From NCBI GenBank assembly GCA_000342265.1, contig CP004348.1:1302001-1366000 (forward strand): a stretch of DNA of 64,000 bases. The letters are read 5' to 3'. This DNA comes from a beta proteobacterium CB. Its GTDB lineage: Bacteria > Pseudomonadota > Gammaproteobacteria > Burkholderiales > Burkholderiaceae. The position numbers were made by a program, and so were the translations under genes. The number at the start of each line of letters is the position of its first letter. Position 1 is the stretch's first letter. The notes below the pieces were generated by a model. That model was not told where the DNA came from. It saw only the letters and a list, made by a program, of their open reading frames with translations, and made no database searches. Shown here piece after piece: positions 29,222 to 37,192 of this stretch.

Positions 29222-30520
29222 ATGCTATATCAGTTACATGAATTTCAAAAAGCTTTACTTCAACCAGTAAGCTCATGGGCTCGAGCAGCATCGGAAGCGT
29301 TTATTAACGCTTCGAATCCCGCATCCAAGGTTCCAGGATCAGATCGCTTAGCTGCTAGCTATGAACTGCTTTACCGCCTAGGAAAAGACTACAAGAAACC
29401 TGAGTTTGGAATTCGCTCTGTGCAAGCGCATGGTCGTGAAGTAGCGATTCATGAAAGAACAATTGTTGCTAAACCGTTTTGCAATCTGATTCGCTTCAAG
29501 CGCTTCTCTGATGATCTTGATGTCATTAAGAAACTGAAAGATGATCCAACTGTACTAGTTGTTGCTCCACTATCTGGACATCACTCCACATTGTTGCGTG
29601 ATACCGTACGCACCCTCTTGCAAGATCACAAGGTGTACATCACCGATTGGATTGATGCTCGTATTGTTCCTGCAAACGCTGGTGATTTTGGTCTAGATGA
29701 TTACGTTCACTATGTACAAGATTTCATCCGCGCGATCGGCGCAGAGAATTTGCATGTGATCTCTGTTTGCCAACCAACAGTTCCAACATTAGGCGCAATC
29801 TCCTTGATGGCCTCCGCTGGCGAAGTGACGCCAGCCTCCATGATTATGATGGGTGGTCCAATTGATGCGCGTAAGTCACCGACTGCTGTCAATAACTTAG
29901 CCGATCAAAAATCTTATGACTGGTTTGAAAGTCATGTGATTTATAAGGTACCGCCTAGCTACCCAGGCGCTGGCCGCAAAGTGTATCCAGGCTTCTTGCA
30001 ACACACTGGCTTTATTGCCATGAACCCTCAAAACCACCTGCAATCACATTGGGATTACTTCCAAAACTTGGTGCGCGGCGATGAACAAGATGCTGAAGCC
30101 CACATTCGCTTCTATGATGAGTACAACGCAGTTCTTGATATGGATGCGAAATTTTACTTAGACACCATTAAGACTGTATTCCAAGATTACTCACTACCAA
30201 ATGGTACTTGGGCAGTATCTGGCGACCTAGTGAAACCGCAAGATATTAAGAAAACTGCCCTTCTAACTGTTGAGGGTGAATTAGACGACATCTCTGGCAG
30301 CGGACAAACCCGTTCAGCACATGCATTGTGTGCAGGTATTCCAAAGACCAGTAAAGACCATTACGAAGTTGCAGGTGCTGGTCACTACGGCATCTTCTCT
30401 GGACGTCGTTGGCGCGAGAAGGTGTATCCAAAAATTAAATCGTTTATTCGTGAGCATCAAGGTGTTCAGAAAAAAACGAAAGCTAGACCCCCAAAGCTGG
30501 GGACTAAGAAAGCTGCATAA
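29222..30520 (+). CDS. phaZ: Intracellular polyhydroxyalkanoate (PHB) depolymerase
   Basis: The 432-residue protein matches the intracellular PhaZ family of Burkholderiales. The nucleophile is a cysteine in VISVCQPTVPTL, replacing the serine of ordinary lipase boxes, and the histidine lies in GAGHYGIFSGRRWRE. The C-terminus is a short Lys-rich tail that could aid granule or nucleoid association. A GGAGG ribosome binding site precedes the ATG. It mobilises stored PHB; no phaC is in the window. Confidence 0.9.
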   Translation: MLYQLHEFQKALLQPVSSWARAASEAFINASNPASKVPGSDRLAASYELLYRLGKDYKKPEFGIRSVQAHGREVAIHERTIVAKPFCNLIRFKRFSDDLDVIKKLKDDPTVLVVAPLSGHHSTLLRDTVRTLLQDHKVYITDWIDARIVPANAGDFGLDDYVHYVQDFIRAIGAENLHVISVCQPTVPTLGAISLMASAGEVTPASMIMMGGPIDARKSPTAVNNLADQKSYDWFESHVIYKVPPSYPGAGRKVYPGFLQHTGFIAMNPQNHLQSHWDYFQNLVRGDEQDAEAHIRFYDEYNAVLDMDAKFYLDTIKTVFQDYSLPNGTWAVSGDLVKPQDIKKTALLTVEGELDDISGSGQTRSAHALCAGIPKTSKDHYEVAGAGHYGIFSGRRWREKVYPKIKSFIREHQGVQKKTKARPPKLGTKKAA

Positions 30521-30527
30521 ACCAGCG

Positions 30528-30547
30528 GCGCGACTCTCGGGTCGCGC
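30528..30547 (+). terminator. Probable terminator after phaZ
   Basis: GC-rich stem GCGCGAC / GTCGCGC with a six-base loop, then TTCTAGTTTT. The T tract is interrupted, so efficiency is uncertain. Confidence 0.6.
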
Positions 30548-30574
30548 TTCTAGTTTTAGGGCGCCCCAATTGCA

Positions 30575-31267
30575 ATGAATATCAAGCAGACGAAGGAACT
30601 TGCCAATCGTCTCGAGGACATCCTCCCTCAAACGCAATGCACCAAATGTAGCTACCCAGACTGCAGGGCCTATGCAGAAGCAATGGCGACAGGCGAGGCT
30701 TTGCCCAATCGCTGTCCACCCGGAGGTATAGAGGGGATACAAAGACTCAGCAGCATCCTGACACCTCACTTTCCTCAGGATGCTTTTGAACTAAATCCTA
30801 CGATTAATCCTGAATGCGGCATCGAACGCCCCAGACCAGTTGCCTTTATTGACCCCCAGACTTGCATTGGCTGCACCTTATGTATTCAAGCATGTCCCGT
30901 AGATGCCATTGTGGGCGCTTCCAAGCAAATGCACGTAGTCTTGAGTGATTGGTGTACTGGTTGTGATCTTTGCATACCACCCTGCCCTGTAGATTGCATC
31001 ACTATGATTGATGTGACTGGCAGCAGCTCGGGCTGGGATGCCTGGTCCCCGGAACTAGCGCAACTTGCACGCTCACGATACGAGGCGCGTGACGTGCGAT
31101 TGGATCGGGAGCAACGTGACAATGATGAGCGACTTGCCAAGAAGGCTGCCGCGAAGTTGGTGGCAGTAAATTCTGAGAACCCAGACTCAGAAGAGGCTAT
31201 AAGAGAGCAAGAAAGAAAGCGAGCCATTATTGCCGCCGCCATCGCGAGAGCCCAGCAAAAGAAATGA
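30575..31267 (+). CDS. Soluble RnfB/RsxB-like polyferredoxin
   Basis: The 230-residue protein has the N-terminal four-cysteine cluster of RnfB (CTKCSYPDCRAYAEAMA and NRCPPGG), then two [4Fe-4S] ferredoxin motifs (CIGCTLCIQACPVDA and CTGCDLCIPPCPVDC) and a charged coiled-coil-like tail rich in Arg, Glu and Ala. The N-terminal membrane anchor of RnfB is absent and no rnfACDGE genes are near, so it is a stand-alone electron carrier. It overlaps nth by four bases; endonuclease III is itself an iron-sulfur enzyme, which may explain the pairing. Confidence 0.85.
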   Translation: MNIKQTKELANRLEDILPQTQCTKCSYPDCRAYAEAMATGEALPNRCPPGGIEGIQRLSSILTPHFPQDAFELNPTINPECGIERPRPVAFIDPQTCIGCTLCIQACPVDAIVGASKQMHVVLSDWCTGCDLCIPPCPVDCITMIDVTGSSSGWDAWSPELAQLARSRYEARDVRLDREQRDNDERLAKKAAAKLVAVNSENPDSEEAIREQERKRAIIAAAIARAQQKK

Positions 31268-31923
31268 TGAATCTCGAAAAACGTCAGGCTTTCTTTGAAT
31301 TACTCAGGGAAAATAATCCTCATCCGGAGACTGAACTGGAATACAGCTCTCCATTTGAATTACTGATCGCCGTATTGCTGTCTGCACAGGCAACTGACAT
31401 CTCGGTCAACAAAGGCACTCGTAAACTATTTAAGATTGCCAACACACCCCAAGCACTGCTTGATCTTGGTGAGGAAGGTGTCAAGCCCTATATCCAGCAT
31501 ATTGGCTTATTCAATTCCAAAGGAAGACACATACAAGAGACCTGCCGACTCCTCATAGAAAAGCATGGTGGCGAAGTGCCTCAAAATCGCGAAGAACTAG
31601 AGGCGCTTCCAGGCGTCGGGAGAAAGACCGCCAACGTCATTCTCAATACTGCCTTTGGTCAACCAACCATGGCCGTCGACACCCATATTTTTAGAGTGTC
31701 AAACCGCACTGGCTTAGCTCCCGGAAAGGATGTCCTTAAGGTAGAAGAGCAATTAATCAAGCGAATACCAAAAGAGTTTATGCAAGATGCTCACCATTGG
31801 CTTATTCTGCATGGCAGATACACCTGTAAAGCACGCAATCCTGATTGTGAGCAATGTATTGTTGAACCACTGTGTGAGTTCAAACAAAAAACTGGCAAAG
31901 GAAAAGTTCGTGGCAATATTTAA
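31264..31923 (+). CDS. nth: Endonuclease III
   Basis: This base-excision-repair glycosylase/lyase removes oxidised pyrimidines. The 219-residue protein has the helix-hairpin-helix LPGVGRKTANVILN with the catalytic Lys, the GPD-loop aspartate in MAVDTHIFRVSNR, and the C-terminal [4Fe-4S] ligands in CKARNPDCEQCIVEPLC. Its start overlaps the RnfB-like gene by four bases and its end overlaps the DUF1841 gene. Confidence 0.96.
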   Translation: MMNLEKRQAFFELLRENNPHPETELEYSSPFELLIAVLLSAQATDISVNKGTRKLFKIANTPQALLDLGEEGVKPYIQHIGLFNSKGRHIQETCRLLIEKHGGEVPQNREELEALPGVGRKTANVILNTAFGQPTMAVDTHIFRVSNRTGLAPGKDVLKVEEQLIKRIPKEFMQDAHHWLILHGRYTCKARNPDCEQCIVEPLCEFKQKTGKGKVRGNI

Positions 31924-32341
31924 TCCAACCCGTGAGGAAGTGCGTCGATTTTTCTGTGACACCTGGAAAAAGAAAACCGAGGATCAAATTCTGACGCCAA
32001 TGGAGATGATTGCCAGTGACTGGATGGTAGAACACCCAGAATTTCATGCCCTATTGGCAGATGCTGAAGGTGCGGTTGCGCAAGACTACACACCAGAGCG
32101 CGGTGAAACTAATCCTTTTTTACATCTCTCGATGCACCTGTCGATTAGCGAACAAATCTCCATTGATCAACCAACGGGTATTAAAGCAATTGCTGAAAAG
32201 CTTGCTAAGAAATTAGGCTCCGAACATGAAGCGCAGCACGCCATGATGGAATGCCTAGGGCAAGTAATGTGGGAGGCTCAACGAGAGGGGCAAGCACTCA
32301 GCCCAGATAAGTATTTAGAAGCCCTCAAGATGGCCGTGTAA
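31910..32341 (+). CDS. DUF1841 family protein
   Basis: I start at the GTG at 31910 (MAIFNPTREEVRRFFCDTW), preceded by AAGGA eight bases upstream, because family members begin at this point; the open frame runs further back only through the nth gene. The 143-residue protein keeps the family features FFCDTWKKK, HPEFHALL and FLHLSMHLSISEQI. Function is unknown; next to nth is its usual place in betaproteobacteria. Confidence 0.85.
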   Translation: MAIFNPTREEVRRFFCDTWKKKTEDQILTPMEMIASDWMVEHPEFHALLADAEGAVAQDYTPERGETNPFLHLSMHLSISEQISIDQPTGIKAIAEKLAKKLGSEHEAQHAMMECLGQVMWEAQREGQALSPDKYLEALKMAV

Positions 32342-32362
32342 GGAAAGGGGCTAGGTTCTCCA

Positions 32363-33322
32363 TTGAAGCCTTTAATAGAAATAGTCACACCAGCACCGCC
32401 AGGAAGTCTACATGGCAATCGCATTACTGCAATGCGGTGGCAGCGCTTACTAAAAAGCTTGGGCTACCAAAGCTCAATCACAGAAGCCTGGTCAGGCAAA
32501 CCATGTGACTTGCTGGTTGCACTGCATGCGAAGAGAAGTCATCAATCTATTCAAAGATTTAAAAAGTTATACCCCACCCATCCGGTGGTACTAGTCATGA
32601 CCGGTACGGATATTTATCGAGACTTCGATAAAACGACAAAGGTGATTGATTCCATGAAAATGGCTGATGCGATTGTTGTCCTACAAAGCAAAGCCCTAGA
32701 GTCGCTACCCAAAAGATTTCATAAGAAAGTGACTGTGATCTATCAGTCCATCTCAACAGTTACTAGAAAAATACCTCCCAAAGGATATTGGCTGAGCACT
32801 CTGATTGGGCACCTGCGCCCCGAGAAAGATCCTTTTTGTGCACCCCATAGCCTCGATTTAATTCCCGCGCAAAGCCAACTAAAGCTCATTCATCTTGGTA
32901 AGGCAATGAGTCCTTCGATGGAGAGGCAGGCGATTGCAATGATGGAGCATCAATCACGCTATCAGTGGCTTGGGGAGTTATCGCATGGCAAGACTCTTCA
33001 GTGGCTTGCTCGCTCAAACATCATGGTAATTTCTAGTCGCATGGAAGGTGGCGCCCATGTTGTTTCAGAAGCTATAGCAATTGGGGTACCAGTGATTGCT
33101 TCAGATATCCCAGGCAATCGAGGGCTGCTTGGAGATGACTATCCAGCTTATTTTCCGGTAGGCGACATCAAAGCATTAAGTGAGCTTCTTTACAAGGCTG
33201 AGAGTAATCCTAGCTTCTATCAAAAGCTTAATAAGGCAATACTTACTCGAAAAAAATTAGTGCAGCCAGAATTAGAAAGAAGATCTATTCAGGTACTGAT
33301 GAAAAAATTGCTGGCTAATTGA
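32363..33322 (+). CDS. senB: Selenosugar synthase SenB (glycosyltransferase, TIGR04348-like)
   Basis: SenB joins selenophosphate to a UDP-sugar to form the 1-seleno-sugar used for selenoneine. The 319-residue protein is a GT-B-like glycosyltransferase with the family N-terminus IEIVTPAPPGSLHGNRITAM, the middle VVLVMTGTDIYRDFD and the C-terminal SSRMEGGAHVVSEAIAIGVP with E-rich donor-binding region. It starts with TTG at 32363, 21 bases after the DUF1841 gene. It converges on egtD-selD-senA, and this neighbourhood is what separates it from general group 1 glycosyltransferases. A complete pathway from the four genes is inferred. Confidence 0.85.
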   Translation: MKPLIEIVTPAPPGSLHGNRITAMRWQRLLKSLGYQSSITEAWSGKPCDLLVALHAKRSHQSIQRFKKLYPTHPVVLVMTGTDIYRDFDKTTKVIDSMKMADAIVVLQSKALESLPKRFHKKVTVIYQSISTVTRKIPPKGYWLSTLIGHLRPEKDPFCAPHSLDLIPAQSQLKLIHLGKAMSPSMERQAIAMMEHQSRYQWLGELSHGKTLQWLARSNIMVISSRMEGGAHVVSEAIAIGVPVIASDIPGNRGLLGDDYPAYFPVGDIKALSELLYKAESNPSFYQKLNKAILTRKKLVQPELERRSIQVLMKKLLAN

Positions 33323-33329
33323 CAATGCT

Positions 33330-34256
33330 TTAATTAAAGCTAGCGTAAGTAATCAAAAAGTGATGATGGGGATCTGTCCATGACTGGATAGACTCAAAGC
33401 CTGCAGCAATCAGTAAAGACTCAAAATGCTGCTGCGTGTACTTATAGCTATTTTCCGTGTGAATAAGTTCACCAGCCTTAAATAAACGCCCGCCGCCTGA
33501 CCAAGAAACCATCTGATCTTGAGTAGCGCGAAGATACATTTGAATGCATCCCAACTCTTCATTAAAGAACGCGTAATGCTCCCAAAAATCCAGTTGAAAG
33601 TTGCTTGAAAGAATTCGATTTACATTGAGCAAAACATTCTTATTGAATGCTGCCGTAATTCCTAAGGAGTCGTTATACGCCTTATTCAGAATATCCATAG
33701 GCTTAATTAAATCCACACCAATTAATAAGCCCCCGCTTCCATTGCAGACCTCGGCAAGATTACGAAATAAATTACTCGCTGCTTCGGGATCAAAATTACC
33801 AATAGACGAGCCTGGATAGAAAAAAGTTTTCTTGCGAGTACTCAGATCAGGGAATGCTAATTGATCCTGTAAATCAAATTCTTGCGCAATCATCAAAATA
33901 TGGGGGAATTTTTCTTGCAGGCCGGCAATCGCTTCCTCCAGAAATTCCTTAGAGATATCAAGTGCCCTGTATTCAACCGGCATAAGGGATTTAAATAGCG
34001 CGCTACCTTTCTGGCAATTGCCCGCACCTAAATCCAATAAGACATCGCACTTACCAATTGCCTTGGCTATCTCCCCAGAGTATTGGGACATGATTGCCCC
34101 TTCTGTGCGGGTCGGATAGTACTCATCTAACAGAGTAATGATTTCAAAAAGACGAGACCCTAGACCATCATAGAAATACTTCGGAGAAATGGATGGATTT
34201 TGAGCTAACAATCCATTCAGAATCTCTTCAACCCTTTCTCCATCCAATGTACTCAC
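33330..34256 (-). CDS. egtD: L-histidine N-alpha-methyltransferase EgtD (makes hercynine)
   Basis: EgtD methylates histidine three times with S-adenosylmethionine to give hercynine, the betaine precursor of ergothioneine and selenoneine. The 308-residue protein matches the family throughout: SPKYFYDGLGSRLFEIIT, LDEYYPTRTE, the SAM-binding LLDLGAGNCQKG, and FPGSSIGNFDPEAA (here YPGSSIGNFDPEAA). It overlaps selD by four bases, so translation is coupled. No egtA, egtC or egtE is present, which argues against the mycobacterial ergothioneine route. Confidence 0.92.
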   Translation of the reverse strand: MSTLDGERVEEILNGLLAQNPSISPKYFYDGLGSRLFEIITLLDEYYPTRTEGAIMSQYSGEIAKAIGKCDVLLDLGAGNCQKGSALFKSLMPVEYRALDISKEFLEEAIAGLQEKFPHILMIAQEFDLQDQLAFPDLSTRKKTFFYPGSSIGNFDPEAASNLFRNLAEVCNGSGGLLIGVDLIKPMDILNKAYNDSLGITAAFNKNVLLNVNRILSSNFQLDFWEHYAFFNEELGCIQMYLRATQDQMVSWSGGGRLFKAGELIHTENSYKYTQQHFESLLIAAGFESIQSWTDPHHHFLITYASFN

Positions 34257-35293
34257 GCTACTGACACTCCAGCACCTTCAACAAACTCGCCAATCTTCAT
34301 TGCCTGACTGAAACCATCCGCCCTTAAGATTTGCAACACTTGCTCTGTTGACTCAGGTGAACAAGAAACAAGCAATCCTCCGCTAGTTTGCGGATCTGAC
34401 AAGAGATGCTTCTGCCATTCGCTCATGTGAGCCCCTAAACTCATTTCATGGCCATAACCCAACCAATTTCGAGTGGATGCTCCAGTAAAGATGCCTTCCT
34501 TAACTAAACCAACTGCTTCTTCAATCACCGGAATAGAATCCCAGTCTACTTTCGCAGATAACTTAGCGCCTCTCGCCATTTCCAATAGATGGCCAGCCAA
34601 GCCAAATCCAGTGACATCCGTTAAGGCATGAACACCTGCTAACTGAGAAAGCGCAACACCTGGTTTATTCAGCTTGGTCGTTAGAGAGATCATCTCTTGA
34701 TAGGCCGAATCAGAAAGCTGTTCCTTTTTAAGGGCGGCCGACAGAATACCAACCCCTAATGGCTTACTCAAAATAATACTGTCGCCAAGCCGAGCCCCAT
34801 TATTGCGCTTGAGTTTTTTTGGATCCACTACTCCGATTGCTACTAAACCATAAATTGGCTCAACCGTATCGATAGAGTGACCACCAGCAATCATAATTCC
34901 AGCCTCGGCGCATACCGACTCGCCTCCAGCTGTAATTTTTTGAATGACATCTAAAGGCAATACATTAATCGGCATACCCAATAGGGCAAGGGCAAATAGA
35001 GGTTGTGCACCCATTGCATAAATATCTGAGATGGCATTAGTTGCTGCAATACGCCCAAATTCAAATGGGTCATCAACAATCGGCATAAAGAAATCCGTAG
35101 TCGCTACGATGGCCTGATGTTCGTTAATTTGATAAACGGCTGCATCCTCATTGTTATCAGAACCAGCCAGGAGCTCAGGGGGAACATTGCGAATTGGCGA
35201 GGACTTCAAAATATCACTCAGTACTCCTGGTGCAATTTTGCATCCACAGCCACCGCCATGGGATAAAGAAGTGAGACGACCGTTATAAGACAT
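34253..35293 (-). CDS. selD: Selenide, water dikinase (SelD; acts as SenC here)
   Basis: SelD makes selenophosphate from selenide and ATP. The 346-residue protein has the glycine-rich N-terminus SLSHGGGCGCKIAPG with catalytic Cys16 and Lys19 (Cys17 and Lys20 in E. coli), then TTDFFMPIVDDPFEFGRIAA, GGHSIDTVEPIYGL and the C-terminal DPQTSGGLLVS. The catalytic residue is Cys, not selenocysteine. Its place between senA and egtD marks it as the selenophosphate source of the selenoneine pathway; it might also serve tRNA or selenoprotein use if selA or selU exist elsewhere. Confidence 0.93.
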   Translation of the reverse strand: MSYNGRLTSLSHGGGCGCKIAPGVLSDILKSSPIRNVPPELLAGSDNNEDAAVYQINEHQAIVATTDFFMPIVDDPFEFGRIAATNAISDIYAMGAQPLFALALLGMPINVLPLDVIQKITAGGESVCAEAGIMIAGGHSIDTVEPIYGLVAIGVVDPKKLKRNNGARLGDSIILSKPLGVGILSAALKKEQLSDSAYQEMISLTTKLNKPGVALSQLAGVHALTDVTGFGLAGHLLEMARGAKLSAKVDWDSIPVIEEAVGLVKEGIFTGASTRNWLGYGHEMSLGAHMSEWQKHLLSDPQTSGGLLVSCSPESTEQVLQILRADGFSQAMKIGEFVEGAGVSVA

Positions 35294-35355
35294 AGATAAA
35301 TACTCTTTTTAAAAGTGGGCAATAAATTCAAGGTAATGTAAGAAGCTTACTCAAT

Positions 35356-36507
35356 TTAGGGCAAACATGTTCTAAACCCGACAAATGGGTCACTCCGAGA
35401 CGGAATATAGAAATTTCTAAATTGTGGGCGACGTAAATACTGCGGTGTAAAAACACTCCAACCCTTTAGGACTCGGTGCTTGCCGTCAAACCAGGGTTTG
35501 GAGTAATCCTCATAGGGGTCAGGGCTAAATCCCTCAAATGGCATAAAGGGGCTGCTCGTCCACTCCCACAAGCTAGAAGGCTGCCACCCCATTGGCGAGA
35601 GGCTCATGGCTGCCGTTAGCTCTAGTTCGGTAGGTAAGCGCAATTCACGCCAACTACAGTAAGCATCCGCGGCTTCAGCAGAAATATGGCGAACAGGGTG
35701 ATGCATATTCATATTGCACCAGCGATCAAAGTACCTCTCCTGCCAAATTTGACCCACCTTTCTCCAGTGACTTGGAGGAGCCGTTAAAGGATCCTGCTCG
35801 CCTTCCAGATGGGCCTCAATAAATTCTAGGTACTGTTGGTTGGTAACAGCATGGCTCGAAATAGAAAATTCCTGAACGTCAAGTTCTTGTTCCCATTTTT
35901 CGTTATCAAAAATAAAACCTCCATTACCTTTTGATCCAATTGAGACAGGCCCAGCAGGAAAATTAATAAACAAGGCTTCAGGAACTACATTGAGCTCTGA
36001 AAGGCTATTCATATCTACAGAAATTGGCCATGGATATTGAAGATCTTGCCACATGTATGCAAAAGCTTCGTTATGCATATCCTGATGAGAGATGGCTAAC
36101 TGAATAAAGTAGTTTTGCTCTGAGCTAAGTGATCTAGCACCTAAAATTTCACAAGTCTTATTCATGACTTGATCAAAGTATGTCAGCAATACATTCAGAG
36201 TAGGAAGTTGCGCCACCCAACGATCATCATGCAGAATCTCGGAGGAGTTAAAGAGTTGATCGGACTTGGGCAATAAAGAGGGATTTGAAATCAACCCTTT
36301 TCTGTGGACCCAAAATTCATGAAACCATGCAACGTGCCCGAATTCCCAATGGGGAGGATTCACCGTGCTTAAGAGGGGAACCTCTTCCTGCCCCGGGTTC
36401 AAACCAGCAATAACTGTTCGCGTGATATTGGCAGTGTTCTCTAGGCGTTGCAATAACTCAAAGGGCTCTGGTGGATCCCCATAGCTGAGGTGATCACCTT
36501 GCTTCAT
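35356..36507 (-). CDS. senA: Selenoneine synthase SenA (EgtB-like non-haem iron enzyme)
   Basis: SenA couples hercynine to the selenosugar with oxygen and yields selenoneine. The 383-residue protein has the EgtB architecture: an N-terminal DinB-like helical domain with the iron ligands His58 (EFGHVAWF), His141 and His145 (HQDMHNEAF, the HX3HXE motif; spacing 83 and 4 as in EgtB), and a C-terminal formylglycine-enzyme-like domain with HPVRHISAEAADAYCSWREL, SLWEWTSSPF and VGFRTCLP. The neighbours selD and senB favour SenA over ergothioneine-forming EgtB. It is the first gene of the minus-strand set, 62 bases before selD. Confidence 0.88.
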   Translation of the reverse strand: MKQGDHLSYGDPPEPFELLQRLENTANITRTVIAGLNPGQEEVPLLSTVNPPHWEFGHVAWFHEFWVHRKGLISNPSLLPKSDQLFNSSEILHDDRWVAQLPTLNVLLTYFDQVMNKTCEILGARSLSSEQNYFIQLAISHQDMHNEAFAYMWQDLQYPWPISVDMNSLSELNVVPEALFINFPAGPVSIGSKGNGGFIFDNEKWEQELDVQEFSISSHAVTNQQYLEFIEAHLEGEQDPLTAPPSHWRKVGQIWQERYFDRWCNMNMHHPVRHISAEAADAYCSWRELRLPTELELTAAMSLSPMGWQPSSLWEWTSSPFMPFEGFSPDPYEDYSKPWFDGKHRVLKGWSVFTPQYLRRPQFRNFYIPSRSDPFVGFRTCLP

Positions 36508-36639
36508 TTTGCACCCACAATTGTAAGAATTTTTATCAGAGAAAGCGATCCATTCCTAGCGCAAATTCGCCCTGATAAAACTCATAATATCGTCGAAACA
36601 TTGTTGAATTTTTTTAAAAATCTTCATCTATATGATGAC

Positions 36640-37080
36640 TTAAGAAAGTTGAGCAATGAGATGTTTAATTGCAACAGGCAACGCTTGAGCCAATTGCTTT
36701 CGAGTCTCTAAATTACTTACGGGAGTTTCCTGCGTCTTTAGTGACCAAGCAGACCCCGGGAAGAATGCATCATCTTTATATCTTGGAATCACATGCCAAT
36801 GGATATGGGGGACCATATTACCCAGGGCAGCAATATTGATTTTGTCCGGTTGCATCACTTGACGCACTGCTTTCTCTACCGCAAAGACCAGCGACATCAG
36901 ATGCTCTCGCTCGCCATAACTCAGATCAGTCATCTCAGCGACATGGCGATTCCAGATCACACGGCAAAAACCGGGTAGATCAGGATCGTTCACCAGAATG
37001 ACACGACAGTCATCGCCACGCCAAATCAATTGGCCTTCTTCGGGCTTGAGCTCTTCTTTACAGAGTACGCAATTAGTCAT
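36640..37080 (-). CDS. HIT-family hydrolase
   Basis: The 146-residue protein has the histidine triad motif HIHWHVIPRY near residue 92 and N-terminal cysteines CVLCKEEL that suggest a zinc site. HIT proteins hydrolyse nucleoside phosphoramidates or dinucleotides. It lies 132 bases upstream of senA; that gap must hold the senA promoter, and a weak T-rich stretch near 36608 may end this transcript. Confidence 0.85.
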   Translation of the reverse strand: MTNCVLCKEELKPEEGQLIWRGDDCRVILVNDPDLPGFCRVIWNRHVAEMTDLSYGEREHLMSLVFAVEKAVRQVMQPDKINIAALGNMVPHIHWHVIPRYKDDAFFPGSAWSLKTQETPVSNLETRKQLAQALPVAIKHLIAQLS

Positions 37081-37100
37081 GGGAAGAATGTAAACGAAAA

Positions 37101-37139
37101 CGGCATCTAAGTCACCCTTGTGGGGTCATTTAGATGCCG
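37101..37139 (-). terminator. Rho-independent terminator of aceA
   Basis: On the minus strand the arms CGGCATCTAA and TTAGATGCCG pair perfectly and the inner part (ACCCC / GGGT) extends the stem with a few mismatches. The stem is followed by TTTTCGTTT. It lies 54 bases after the aceA stop codon. Confidence 0.85.
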
Positions 37140-37192
37140 GGACAGTCAGAACATATTTAACTGGCTGCTACTACGTACCACTTAGGGATTTC

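Noticed and set aside
30314..30769. Open frame of about 150 codons on the minus strand
   Set aside because: It lies antisense to the end of phaZ and the start of the RnfB-like gene, which are both clear; its composition is not protein-like.
33327..33340. Palindrome GCTTTAATTAAAGC between senB and egtD
   Set aside because: Only 14 AT-rich bases with no loop, partly made by the egtD stop codon; too weak for a terminator.
35356..36507. Reading the EgtB-like gene as ordinary ergothioneine EgtB
   Set aside because: No egtA, egtC or egtE beside it, while a SelD and a SenB-type glycosyltransferase are; the selenoneine reading explains all four genes.
36490..36711. Open frame of 73 codons on the plus strand over the senA promoter gap
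   Set aside because: Overlaps the start of senA and the end of the HIT gene, with no ribosome binding site; the gap is more likely promoter.
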